DNA of 28,720 bases from Synechococcus sp. HW_metabat.21 (lineage in GTDB: Bacteria > Cyanobacteriota > Cyanobacteriia > PCC-6307 > Cyanobiaceae): NCBI GenBank assembly GCA_018623875.1, contig JAAZUZ010000004.1, positions 1 to 28,720 of the forward strand, read 5' to 3'. The translations under genes and the position numbers were made by a program. Within the stretch, counting starts at the first letter, position 1; every line of letters begins with the position of its first letter. Under the pieces are notes generated by a model. It saw nothing but the letters and a program-made list of their open reading frames with translations, ran no database searches and was not told the origin of the DNA. Shown here in pieces: positions 15,885-23,508 of the stretch.

Positions 15885-17087
15885 TCAGCCCTCGAGCTGT
15901 CGCCCACGCCAAGTCCAACCGCGCCCGGTCGTTGTCTTCCAAACACTGGCTGGAACAATCGCAGCAATGAGTAGTGCACCAAGCCAGCTCAGCCACCAAT
16001 AACGAATCGGTGTGCCAAAGCGCCAGGCACTCCAAAGACGGATCGCCAGGACAAGGAGTAACGACGCCAGCACGGCCACCAGCGTGGGCATCAGCACGGA
16101 TCCCAGCAGGGACCACTGCAGCACGAGCACCGCTGCAGATAGCCAAGGGGCAGCGAAAAGCAGGAGGACGACACCAACGCTCCCTGCCGCTTTGAACACG
16201 TCGCGATCTACCCCAAGAAACCAATTTTTAGTCCAGCCTTCCCAGAGGGCTGCCAGGGTGCGATACATCTGCAGATCGACCAAGTCAACGCCAAGCAAAT
16301 AACGCAAGTGCAACTGGGATTGCTTGATCTTGCGCGCAAGGGCGAGGTCTTCGACGACCTCCGAAGCGACTCCGCGGTGACCGCCGATGGCTTGATAACT
16401 GGAGTGGCGAAACAGCATGAACGGACCTGCGGCAAACGCCGTTGGGTCATCCGGATCGTTGCTGCGGCGAATCGGGAAACCAAGGCCCAGCAACGTGGCC
16501 ACGATCGGTTGCACCAACCACTCCGCCAGACAACTGCACTCCAGGCGGGGAGCAAGGGTTAACAGATCACTCTGCTGCGAGCACGCCTCCTGCAGGGCCG
16601 CTTCAATCACCCCTGGCCGCAGGCGCACATCGGCATCCAAAAAGAGCAGCCACTGACTGGAGGGATCAGCCTCGGGCCAGGACAGGGCCGCGCCGACGCT
16701 GGCGGGCCAGTTTTTGCCTGACCAACGCTCGCCGTTAGGCCGGGGACCGGCCTGGACGATTCTCCAACGCAAATCCGTGCGCGGGCAGGCCTCGCGCACC
16801 GCATCGGCGAGGGCTTGGGTGTCGTCGCTCGAAGCATCGTCGATGACGACGAGCTCAATCGGCCAGTCCGCCGGCGCCGCAGCAACGATCGCCTGGAGGC
16901 AGTCCGCGATGTTGTCGTGTTCGTTGTAGGCCGGTACAAGGATCCGAAGCCAGCTGCAACCATCGGGCCGTTCATGCGAATCACTCGCCCTCAGCCGCGG
17001 CGCACGCCCCAGTTGCAGCTCAAGGGCCAATAGCAACAGCAGCAAGCAGGCACTGCTGGCGCTCGCCAGCCAGAGATTCAGCGGCAT
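15885..17087 (-). CDS. Family 2 glycosyltransferase, membrane-bound
   Basis: A 400-residue GT2 enzyme that would transfer a sugar from a nucleotide donor at the membrane. It has an N-terminal helix (about 4-24), then RILVPAYNEHDNI (48-60), VIDDASSDDT (81-90), the DxD-like LFLDADV (148-154), and a C-terminal half with EVVEDLALARKIK, QMYRTLAALWEGWTKNWFLG and about three membrane helices. This layout matches the HpnB/CrtQ/CruG-like group that glycosylates lipids or carotenoids. Which acceptor applies is not shown. The ATG at 17087 is chosen because it begins the hydrophobic helix and overlaps the upstream CsaB-like stop by 10 bases; a longer frame to 17183 lies fully within that gene. Confidence 0.88.
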   Translation of the reverse strand: MPLNLWLASASSACLLLLLLALELQLGRAPRLRASDSHERPDGCSWLRILVPAYNEHDNIADCLQAIVAAAPADWPIELVVIDDASSDDTQALADAVREACPRTDLRWRIVQAGPRPNGERWSGKNWPASVGAALSWPEADPSSQWLLFLDADVRLRPGVIEAALQEACSQQSDLLTLAPRLECSCLAEWLVQPIVATLLGLGFPIRRSNDPDDPTAFAAGPFMLFRHSSYQAIGGHRGVASEVVEDLALARKIKQSQLHLRYLLGVDLVDLQMYRTLAALWEGWTKNWFLGVDRDVFKAAGSVGVVLLLFAAPWLSAAVLVLQWSLLGSVLMPTLVAVLASLLLVLAIRLWSAWRFGTPIRYWWLSWLGALLIAAIVPASVWKTTTGRGWTWRGRQLEG

Positions 17088-18121
17088 AGGGCACGGGTCA
17101 ACACCCGACGGTGCAGCTCCAAGGTTGAGCGAATCGAAGCGATCACTGCGCTCTGCGGTGGCTGATCCAGGCCTCGGCTCCACTGCTGCAGGCAGTCGGA
17201 TGCCGCTGGCTGGGCGGAAAGATCCAAGGAATCGCAGCTCAATTGATCGGCGCAGGCCTTGACCTTGGGGTCATAACTCAAGGCAGAGACGGGCGCTCCG
17301 GACAGTGCCCCGAGGATCAGGGCGTGCAGACGCATCGCTAGGACCAAACCAGACGAACGGAACACCGCCATCGCCTCCTTTGGGTTCTCCGCCTGGAGTT
17401 GACGGCTACGGCTGGATAACGCTTCGGGGATGAGGCCCTCGTTGCGGAACTGCTCGAGAAGGGAACGGTCCTGTTCACGGTGGAAGGGAAGCCAGAGCAC
17501 CTCGCGATCGGCCTGGGCTGCCAACTGATCGAGCGCGTCGAGATAGGGAGTCCAAGCGGAACCTTGGAGCAAAGGCGTCGGACGCCAGCAGACCACGATC
17601 GGGCCTCCGCGGCCCAGCCATTGCTGTTGGGGCAGGAGCCAGACCGCATCGCCGGCATCCTCGCCATCACATCCCAGATGCCGAGCCAAGGTTGCCGACT
17701 CCGGGTCACGCCAACTGACGGCCGTGGACAACGACAACAGGAAACGGACCAAGGCACGGCTGCGCCGGCGTTTCAACGGGCCCAAGCCTTGGGCCCAAAG
17801 CACGACCGCTTTGCCCTGCAGGCGCGCCGCCGTGATCAGAGCGCCGTAATAGAGCAGGCTTTTGAAGCTCGTGCTGTCCTGCAACAGGCTCCCGCCGCCC
17901 AAGATCAACGCTTGACAAGAGCGCAGCCGAGCAAGGACCGCCCTTAAGTCCCGCCGTTGCACCGTCTCAACGCGATGCAGCCGTTGTACTTGGCTCTGGT
18001 CAAAGGCCGTCACCACAGGGTTGAGGGACTGGGGTAGTTCCCCAAGCAACGCCTGCAGCAAGGCGTCATCCCCGATGTTGTGTTCGCCGTAGTAGCCGCA
18101 GAGAAGAACGGACTGGGGCAC
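17078..18121 (-). CDS. csaB: Polysaccharide pyruvyl transferase, CsaB-like
   Basis: A 347-residue protein of the polysaccharide pyruvyl transferase family. CsaB adds a pyruvate ketal to cell-wall glycan, which in many bacteria anchors S-layer proteins. Signs are the N-terminus LLCGYYGEHNIGDDALLQAL (6-25), LILGGGSLLQDSTSFKSLLYY from about 72, a central WAQGLGPLK, and SSGLVLAMRLHALILGALSG about residue 260 followed by SYDPKV. The start is GTG at 18119-18121. It is translationally coupled to the glycosyltransferase, which suggests that both act on the same surface glycan. The link to S-layer or outer-membrane anchoring is family knowledge, not shown here. Confidence 0.9.
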   Translation of the reverse strand: MPQSVLLCGYYGEHNIGDDALLQALLGELPQSLNPVVTAFDQSQVQRLHRVETVQRRDLRAVLARLRSCQALILGGGSLLQDSTSFKSLLYYGALITAARLQGKAVVLWAQGLGPLKRRRSRALVRFLLSLSTAVSWRDPESATLARHLGCDGEDAGDAVWLLPQQQWLGRGGPIVVCWRPTPLLQGSAWTPYLDALDQLAAQADREVLWLPFHREQDRSLLEQFRNEGLIPEALSSRSRQLQAENPKEAMAVFRSSGLVLAMRLHALILGALSGAPVSALSYDPKVKACADQLSCDSLDLSAQPAASDCLQQWSRGLDQPPQSAVIASIRSTLELHRRVLTRALCR

Positions 18122-18164
18122 AGCACGGCCAGATGAGGACTCCAGCTTCGCATCGACGCCAGGG

Positions 18165-18365
18165 CTAGGCAGCGGCCACGAGGCGCTGTCTCAGCAGGGG
18201 CAACTCCTCATCGATCCGCTCGCGAGCGAGAGCGAGGGAGGAACAGGTCCCCAAGGAGAGACCGCTGCAGTGGCGGATCTCAAAACAGTGTCGCGCTTCG
18301 GGCTGGTCCAACAGCGCAATACGACAACCGCGATGAATCCAGGCCTGAGGCTGCTGTGATGTCAC
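18165..18365 (-). CDS. Small conserved-looking protein of unknown function
   Basis: A 66-residue open frame starting with GTG at 18365. The pattern WIHRGCRIALLD, FEIRHCSG, then a helix ALARERIDEELPLLRQRL looks like the beta-beta-beta-alpha small proteins common in cyanobacteria (a Tyr/His-Arg-Gly strand pair followed by a helix with Ile-Asp). I cannot assign a function. It lies 43 bases upstream of the CsaB-like gene on the same strand and may be in that operon. Protein-like composition and spacing support it. Confidence 0.55.
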   Translation of the reverse strand: MTSQQPQAWIHRGCRIALLDQPEARHCFEIRHCSGLSLGTCSSLALARERIDEELPLLRQRLVAAA

Positions 18366-18438
18366 GGATGACTCCAGCGGATCGAATCCACTAGAGCGTT
18401 CACCGGACCAGTGATCAAGTTATGGCCCGGAAGAAATC

Positions 18439-18750
18439 TCAAAGATTGGGCAGCAGTGCCGAGAGTTTGGTTCTGAAATCCCCCTTCGGCATGCCGCCTT
18501 TGATCTCACCTTTAATGCTGAACTCGCCTTCTGGGTCTTCGACGACGAGGTAAGTCGGCCAGCCCATTCCTTCTTTATTGGGGTACTGCGCCAACAGAAC
18601 CTTGCGGTATTTCCGGTAGGTCTCCGTGTCCTGCAGCATCACGCTGACAAAGGCGCATCCCAACTCTTCAGCGACCTTGCTGTCGTAATGACTCATCCGG
18701 TGGCAGGTGCCGCAATCCTCGGAGCTGAACTTGAGGACGGTGAGTGTCAT
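18439..18750 (-). CDS. Thioredoxin-fold protein
   Basis: A 103-residue thioredoxin-family protein. It has the active-site motif DCGTCHRM (C13 and C16) after the first strand, and WPTYLVVED with the cis-proline needed for the fold. A glycine-rich C-terminal turn follows (KGEIKGGMPKGDFRTKL). The CGTC motif and a 20-residue insertion with many Lys and Tyr differ from the main thioredoxins (CGPC), so it is a specialised member. No signal peptide is seen. Start ATG at 18750. It follows a small ribbon-helix-helix candidate by 24 bases on the same strand. Confidence 0.88.
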   Translation of the reverse strand: MTLTVLKFSSEDCGTCHRMSHYDSKVAEELGCAFVSVMLQDTETYRKYRKVLLAQYPNKEGMGWPTYLVVEDPEGEFSIKGEIKGGMPKGDFRTKLSALLPNL

Positions 18751-18774
18751 GCCAGGAGATGCAGCAGGCGCAAC

Positions 18775-18957
18775 CTAGTGGCACTGATCGAGGCTGATGT
18801 CACCCAAGAAACAAACATCGAGAAGACGTTGCAAAGCTGCAGCACGGGAAGGCAAGCCCCACTGCTCTTTGAGGGCATCCAAACGAGCCAAATGAACGCG
18901 GCGGATGTCGCAGGTGACCTTGACGCGCTCGTCACCCAGAAAAGGAAGGCTGTGCAT
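18775..18957 (-). CDS. Small ribbon-helix-helix-like protein
   Basis: A 60-residue open frame. The core has a strand RVKVTCDIRR, then helix HLARLDALKEQWGL and helix SRAAALQRLLDVCF, the strand-helix-helix layout of CopG/MetJ-type DNA-binding proteins. The family call is by shape only. ATG at 18957 gives MHSLPFLGDE; an earlier in-frame ATG at 18981 is possible. It sits just upstream of the thioredoxin gene and may be in one operon, so it could regulate it. A second frame overlapping it on the same strand looks like a shadow. Confidence 0.5.
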   Translation of the reverse strand: MHSLPFLGDERVKVTCDIRRVHLARLDALKEQWGLPSRAAALQRLLDVCFLGDISLDQCH

Positions 18958-19212
18958 CTCCCTCGCGAATCGCTGCCGCAACGATGGCTGCGATCAAGGG
19001 GATGTCAACGCAGGGCCGGAACCGGCAGGTAGGCAGGCGCGAAGCTGCAGGCCAGGGCGAGCTGCCTCAGGGGCACACCAAAGACGGTGCTCACGACATC
19101 GATGGCAACGCGGGACAGCAACCGATTAACCCTGATGGGCCAATTGTAAAGAGACGTAAAGCGGTGCTCAGGTTCCGGGTGTCAGGTCTGCAATCGGTCT
19201 AGTGGCGGCTGC
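18958..19212. other. 255-base intergenic region, little visible
   Basis: Between the PAS gene stop and the ribbon-helix-helix candidate. On the minus strand it holds TTTACA (19145-19150) and a TTAATC (19124-19129), a weak -35/-10-like pair that could drive the downstream pair. A minus-strand frame from a TTG gives about 37 residues, ending VFGVPLRQLALACSFAPAYL and a few more, with no clear ribosome binding site. I do not call it as a gene. Plus-strand frames here look random. Confidence 0.3.
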
Positions 19213-20037
19213 TTAGGGCGAAGGCTCATCGTTAAAGCCCGTGACTTCCTGCTTGCTGTCCAAGCGGTCGGCCAACGACCTCGCTTCTTGAGCGAGCTGG
19301 CGTTTCAGCAGAACCCGCTCAGTGACATCCCGTTGAACGGAGACCCAATGGGTGAACCAACCGGAGGAATCGGACAGGGGTGAGACCTTGAGCTCAATCC
19401 AACAGGTGGACTGATCACGCCGGTAGTTGATGACCTGCATCGTTGCGGACTTCCACTGGTCCATGGCCGCCCGCAGTGCGGCCGTGCTCTCTTGTGAGGT
19501 TTCAGGCCCTTGGAACAAACGCGGACTGCGGCCCAACACCTCATGCAGGGCGTAGCCGGTCTGCTCCAACAGGGATTTGTTGGCGTAAACAATGATCGGA
19601 CCAGGGGCATCCATGGGTTCAGCCAGGGTCACGAGCACGGCGTCCTGGGCGGTGTCCAGAACCCCTTCAAGCAGGCGCCGATAGGCATCTTCGTTGGTTT
19701 CCTCGGGCTCGGCATCCAGGCGCTGGGCCCGGCGCCGCAAGACACCGACTCCAACGCCAGAGTCCGAGGCGAACAACCGAACCCGCGTCGCCAATTCCAC
19801 ACCGGTGGGGTGCGGAAGAGCCAGGACATGGTCCCTGGCCCCTTCGGCTAGCCGCCGGTGCTCTTGAACAACCAGGTCGGCCAGTTCGGGCCAGCAGTCG
19901 CGAATGGGTTGCCCGCACCACTCCTGGGCTTGGTGCCCCAAACGCTGCTGCGCGCATCGATCCACATGGGTGATGTGACCGCTCGCACCGCAGAGCACCA
20001 AACCATCACCGGGCTCCAGCAGGAAGAAGGGGTGCAT
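19213..20037 (-). CDS. Double PAS-domain sensor, second PAS is LOV-like without the cysteine
   Basis: A 274-residue protein with two PAS regions (about 5-100 and 118-242) and a short coiled tail, and no kinase, GGDEF or other output domain. The second PAS has LOV-like segments: YANKSLLEQTGY, VLGRSPRLFQGPETSQES (167-184), NYRRDQSTCWIELKVSP, and THWVSVQRDVTER. In LOV domains the motif is GRNCRFLQGP, and the flavin-adduct cysteine would be at P172 here. So light sensing by the usual adduct is unlikely, although flavin or another ligand could still bind. ATG at 20037 gives MHPFFLLEPGDGLVL. It is divergent from the ABC ATPase gene with 41 bases between starts. Confidence 0.88.
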   Translation of the reverse strand: MHPFFLLEPGDGLVLCGASGHITHVDRCAQQRLGHQAQEWCGQPIRDCWPELADLVVQEHRRLAEGARDHVLALPHPTGVELATRVRLFASDSGVGVGVLRRRAQRLDAEPEETNEDAYRRLLEGVLDTAQDAVLVTLAEPMDAPGPIIVYANKSLLEQTGYALHEVLGRSPRLFQGPETSQESTAALRAAMDQWKSATMQVINYRRDQSTCWIELKVSPLSDSSGWFTHWVSVQRDVTERVLLKRQLAQEARSLADRLDSKQEVTGFNDEPSP

Positions 20038-20078
20038 TGCATCAACCTATCCGTCTCAAAACAGCCGATGCTGTTGGG

Positions 20079-20867
20079 ATGAGCGCGACTCCCTATTTCG
20101 AAGCCATGGCCGTTGAGGCCTGGCTCGGCTCCAGACCGGTCTTTAAGGACTTAACGCTGACATTGCGGCTCGGTGAATCCACGGTGCTGCTGGGTCCCAA
20201 CGGCGCCGGCAAGAGCGCCTTGATCCAATTGATCAGTCGCAGCCTCTACCCGGTGGTCAAACCCGGTTCTGCCCTGCGGCTCTTTGGGAACAGCACCGTC
20301 AACCTCTGGGAGCTGCGTCAACGGATTGGCTTTGTCTCGAGCGCGCTTCAAGCCCGCTATCTCCCAAGCGTCTCTGCAGAAGATGTCGTTCTTTCAGGAG
20401 TCTTTGGCTCAATTGGTTTAGGGCGTCCCCAACAGCCCACAGGTCCACAGCGCGATCAGGCGCTTCAGCAACTCGAGCAGCTCGGACTCAGCCATCTGCA
20501 AGGGCGCCCCTTTGGGGAATGTTCCGATGGACAACGCCGGCGTTTACTGCTTGGTCGTGCCCTGATTCATCAGCCGGAGGTTCTCGTTCTCGACGAACCG
20601 ATCAACGGCCTGGACTTCAAGGCCAAACACGAACTACTCGCCAGCCTGAGGCAGCTCAGCCAGCAGGGCACCACGGTCCTGCTGGTCACCCACCAATTGG
20701 ATGCCGTCATTCCCGAAATCAAACGCGCTGTTCTGATCAAGGAGTGCGCGATCGTGGGGGATGGTTCCGTCGCGGAACTCCTCACCAGCCAATCGCTGAG
20801 CGCCTGCTTTGACACCCCCATGACGGTGTTAGAGCAGGGGGGGTGGCGGCAGGCCGTCCCGCTCTGA
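20079..20867 (+). CDS. ABC transporter ATP-binding protein, orphan
   Basis: A 262-residue single ATPase domain. Motifs: Walker A GPNGAGKS (39-46), variant signature ECSDGQRRR (147-155) in place of LSGGQ, Walker B LVLDEPINGLD (169-179) and VTHQ for the H-loop. The Q-loop position reads FVSSALQARY, with serine where glutamine is usual. It resembles the ModF/YlmA-like or metal-type importer ATPases. No permease or binding protein is adjacent, so partner and substrate are unknown. ATG at 20079 (MSATPYFEAMAVEAWLGSRP) is favoured over an in-frame start at 20037, which lies within the divergent PAS gene. An ATG nine codons further on is another option. Confidence 0.85.
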   Translation: MSATPYFEAMAVEAWLGSRPVFKDLTLTLRLGESTVLLGPNGAGKSALIQLISRSLYPVVKPGSALRLFGNSTVNLWELRQRIGFVSSALQARYLPSVSAEDVVLSGVFGSIGLGRPQQPTGPQRDQALQQLEQLGLSHLQGRPFGECSDGQRRRLLLGRALIHQPEVLVLDEPINGLDFKAKHELLASLRQLSQQGTTVLLVTHQLDAVIPEIKRAVLIKECAIVGDGSVAELLTSQSLSACFDTPMTVLEQGGWRQAVPL

Positions 20868-21008
20868 AGCCAACCAACCAAAGCCGTCGCAAGCACGCGA
20901 TCGGTCAATCGACTCCATCAGTGCCGCGTCGGGCCCACATCCTTCTGCGGGATTGAGGAACTGCCCCTAGGGCCAACCGATCAGATCGTCTTCACATGCA
21001 TCAGGGGC

Positions 21009-21473
21009 ATGACACGGACCGAGAGCCCAACCCAGTGCCCCGCCCCGGTGGAGGTGGCCTTGGCGGTTCTGGAGCGCGAGGGGCTCTGGTTGCTGCAGTT
21101 GCGTGATGACATCGCCGGAATCGTTGCCCCTGGCTGTTGGGGCCTCTTTGGGGGCCACCTTGAGTCAGGGGAGTCGCCGGAGGAGGCACTACGCCGCGAG
21201 CTCTTTGAGGAAATTCGCCTACAGGTTGGTGCCGTTGAGTCCTGGTACGTCTCGCGCAGTCCCGAAAAAATTCGCCATGTCTTCCGGGCCCGCCTGCAGA
21301 CACCACTGCACGCGCTTGAACTCCTGGAGGGTCAAGATCTAGCGCTCTTCCCACCTGACACGCTGGCCTCCGGCCTGGGGTTCAGCCCGGCACTACGACA
21401 GTTCAGACCCCTGGCGGAATCAACGCTCGAAGCGCTCCACCGGCATCAAGCGGACTGCTCGACGATGCGGTAG
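21009..21473 (+). CDS. NUDIX hydrolase
   Basis: A 154-residue hydrolase of the NUDIX superfamily, which cleaves nucleoside diphosphates linked to another group. The NUDIX box runs from G49 to L71 (GHLESGESPEEALRRELFEE, then IRL). All metal-binding Glu residues and the RE pair are present, but the glycine that usually follows EEx is R70. The region before it (PGCWGLFGG) is normal. It could be a housecleaning pyrophosphatase, or act on a sugar nucleotide. Substrate cannot be told. The upstream 141 bases hold no gene. Its 3' end overlaps the convergent unknown gene by 28 bases. Confidence 0.88.
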   Translation: MTRTESPTQCPAPVEVALAVLEREGLWLLQLRDDIAGIVAPGCWGLFGGHLESGESPEEALRRELFEEIRLQVGAVESWYVSRSPEKIRHVFRARLQTPLHALELLEGQDLALFPPDTLASGLGFSPALRQFRPLAESTLEALHRHQADCSTMR

Positions 21474-22081
21474 TAGCTGCGCTCATCCGAGCAGCAGAGA
21501 TCGGCGTAGTAACGCTCCAAGACGTCGTAGGCCGCGTCGTAACTCTCAAAGTCCTGGCCGGCGATCGGATCTTTGGACTTCGCCGTCGCGTCTTGATCAT
21601 CGAGGACGATGCGAAACACTGTTCGTTGCGGTTTCAGTCGCTGAAGGAGTTCGCCAAAGCTGACACCCTCTCCAAAGGCGCGAATCAGCGGGTTCAAACC
21701 AATCGACTGGCGTTCAGGGTGCAACTTGGCCATGGGAACTAGCCAGAACAGCCACTGCTGCGGATCCAGGGGATGGGCCGGTGCGGCCGCGCGCTCTCCC
21801 AACAACGCAAACAACAGCGTCTTGGCCTCGCCACGCGGGATCCGGAACTGCACGCTGTTCGGCGTGTCCTGATCGACGGCGCTGTAAAACCCGCCCGTGC
21901 TGATCGAGAGCTGCCAATCCCCGATGGGCAGCACCAGGGACTGAAGATCAGCGGAGGGTTTGGAGGGCCCCGTCTCGAGACCCAGAGCGTTGAGGAGCAA
22001 CCAGTGGCAGCTGGCTTCACGGACCTCCTCAGCCAGCAGATTCGGCGTGTTCCATTGCAAGAAGGCCGCGAGCTCAGACAT
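21446..22081 (-). CDS. Conserved-looking protein of unknown function
   Basis: A 211-residue soluble protein that I do not recognise. It begins MSELAAFLQWNTPNLLAEEV and contains LVLPIGDWQLSISTGGFYSA, RIPRGEAKTLLFALLGE and a C-terminal part rich in aromatic residues (FESYDAAYDVLERYYADLCC, then SDERSYYRIVE). No signal peptide, membrane helix or known catalytic motif is evident. ATG at 22081 overlaps the stop of the WbuC-like cupin by 8 bases, so the two are co-translated; a longer frame to 22198 lies within the cupin. The coupling suggests a shared role. Its 3' end overlaps the NUDIX gene. Confidence 0.8.
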   Translation of the reverse strand: MSELAAFLQWNTPNLLAEEVREASCHWLLLNALGLETGPSKPSADLQSLVLPIGDWQLSISTGGFYSAVDQDTPNSVQFRIPRGEAKTLLFALLGERAAAPAHPLDPQQWLFWLVPMAKLHPERQSIGLNPLIRAFGEGVSFGELLQRLKPQRTVFRIVLDDQDATAKSKDPIAGQDFESYDAAYDVLERYYADLCCSDERSYYRIVEQSA

Positions 22082-22565
22082 CAAACAAGCGCCTCCACTG
22101 CGTTTCTTGTTGCACCGATTCAAGCTGCCCTTCCAGGGGAAACCCACTGAGAAAATCCTTATCCGCCAAGGGTTGGTAGGGGCCTTGCTTGAGTTCAAAA
22201 ATCACGGAGTCGTCCGCTAAGGCGACCAGTGAATGGAAGGTGCCTTCGGCGAGTTGAAGACCGCGCACGGGTCCCGCCGCATCCAGTCGCTGCTTCTGAA
22301 TGCAGAGGCCGTTGTCGTCAAAAAGCAGAACGCCGATCGAGCCCTGCAGGACCACAAAGCATTCGAATCCCTCGCCGGTTCCCTCACGGCAATGGCGATG
22401 GGGCCGGACGTAGGTCCCGGGCTGCAAAACATTCAAGAAACGCTGCACCAGGTCACTCTCCTGATGCAGGTTGAAATTCATGCGTTGTCGTTCACTCTTG
22501 CGAGCCCGACCCGCCACCTGATCGAACAGGTCTTGATCAATCAGCTGCAGCACAGAAGCAGTCAT
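22074..22565 (-). CDS. WbuC-type cupin metalloprotein
   Basis: A 163-residue cupin of the WbuC family. Signs are a helical N-terminus (VLQLIDQDLFDQV), RFLNVLQPGTYVRPHRHCRE (42-61) with metal ligands H56 and H58, FECFVVLQGSIGVLLFDDNG (68-86), and EGTFHSLVALADDSVIFELK (107-126) with H111. It ends with the diagnostic GPYQPLADKDFLSGFP. WbuC genes often lie in O-antigen or polysaccharide loci, but the activity is unknown. ATG at 22565 matches the family start. A longer frame to 22604 is possible. It is the first gene of a pair with the unknown protein at 21446. Confidence 0.9.
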   Translation of the reverse strand: MTASVLQLIDQDLFDQVAGRARKSERQRMNFNLHQESDLVQRFLNVLQPGTYVRPHRHCREGTGEGFECFVVLQGSIGVLLFDDNGLCIQKQRLDAAGPVRGLQLAEGTFHSLVALADDSVIFELKQGPYQPLADKDFLSGFPLEGQLESVQQETQWRRLFDV

Positions 22566-22658
22566 CGACAGACGCGAGACATCAGAAACGGGTGGTAGCG
22601 ACACGCACCGACAACCCAGACAAGCTCAGCGACTCTGGTTTCAACAAGTGGAGCAACC

Positions 22659-22739
22659 ATGCCCGATTGGATCCGCCCCCTGATCGCCGTGAGCGTGACC
22701 AGCTGCAGTGTCGGTCTGTTCACAGCCCTCGCCGGCTAG
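22659..22739 (+). CDS. Possible 26-residue hydrophobic micropeptide
   Basis: ATG at 22659 is preceded by GGAG at 22650-22653, a good ribosome binding site with five bases of spacing. It reads MPDWIRPLIAVSVTSCSVGL and then six more residues before TAG. This is a single hydrophobic stretch with a short charged head, as in small membrane subunits. It overlaps the convergent TSUP gene by four bases. The signal is real in composition and spacing, but the frame is very short and could be chance. Confidence 0.4.
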   Translation: MPDWIRPLIAVSVTSCSVGLFTALAG

Positions 22740-23491
22740 GCCGTCAAGGCCTTCACGAGCAACGACACACCCATCAGCAGACAGAGCACTTCGAAGGCCC
22801 GCTTGACCAGCTGAGATCCCTGCTTCAGCGCCACGTGGGCCCCCAAGTACCCGCCAGCCAAGGACCCCAGCAAGAGCATGGGCAGCCAACTCCAGGCGAT
22901 TTGTCCCTGGACCCCGAGCGTGAGTGCGCCGGTCCCGTTCCAGAACAACCCCACCAAGATCAGGGTGTGCGCCACGGCCTTGCCGTAGTCCAAACCAAAC
23001 CAGCGGACAAGCCAGAGGGTCACAAACAGCCCTGTTCCCGACGTCAGCGAACCGTTGAGGAAGCCAATAGCCCACAGCACCGCCGCTCCAACTAGCGCGC
23101 GTTGCAGCGTCCATCGCTGTTCGCGAGCACTGGCACCGAGCTGAGGTCGGCAGGCGGAATAGGCCCCCAGCGCGATCGTCAACAGTCCAAGTAACAGCGT
23201 TGAGAGCTGGGCCGGTAAGGCCAGGACCGTGCGGGCACCGAGCCAGACGCCGGGTAAACCACTCAGAAGAATCAGAGCGGAGAGCCGCGCGTTAAGGCTG
23301 CTCTCCCGGGCATGACGGAGGCTGGCGCCAACCCCGAGGGAGACGCTTGCCACCTTGTGGGTGGCCAAAGCCACCGGAAAGGGCAGGCCCAAGAGGATTA
23401 AAGCCGGCAACTGGACCAAGCCGGCCCCCCCGCCAGCGAGGGCCGAGAGGGCATTGGCGACCAGGGCCACCGCCAAGAGCCCGAGCTGCAT
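22736..23491 (-). CDS. TSUP-family membrane permease (TauE/SafE)
   Basis: A 251-residue membrane protein with about seven to eight helices. The repeated half motifs are typical of TauE/SafE exporters: NALSALAGGGAGLVQLPALI (13-32) in the first half and FLNGSLTSGTGLFVTLWLV in the second. Members move sulfite, sulfonates or other organic anions across the inner membrane. Substrate here is unknown. ATG at 23491 is chosen because the first helix starts there. A longer frame to 23659 lies inside the SDR gene upstream. It follows the SDR gene by 17 bases on the same strand, so the two may be one operon. Confidence 0.88.
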   Translation of the reverse strand: MQLGLLAVALVANALSALAGGGAGLVQLPALILLGLPFPVALATHKVASVSLGVGASLRHARESSLNARLSALILLSGLPGVWLGARTVLALPAQLSTLLLGLLTIALGAYSACRPQLGASAREQRWTLQRALVGAAVLWAIGFLNGSLTSGTGLFVTLWLVRWFGLDYGKAVAHTLILVGLFWNGTGALTLGVQGQIAWSWLPMLLLGSLAGGYLGAHVALKQGSQLVKRAFEVLCLLMGVSLLVKALTA

Positions 23492-23508
23492 CCAGGCCAC
23501 CGCGAGGC

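Noticed and set aside
18366..18438. Possible tRNA-like segment (ATCGAATCC)
   Set aside because: The T-loop-like string has no acceptor stem or anticodon arm around it that could pair.
18984..19202. Plus-strand frame of 72 codons upstream of nothing in particular
   Set aside because: It is polar and low in hydrophobic residues, has no good ribosome binding site and no neighbour on that strand. More likely intergenic.
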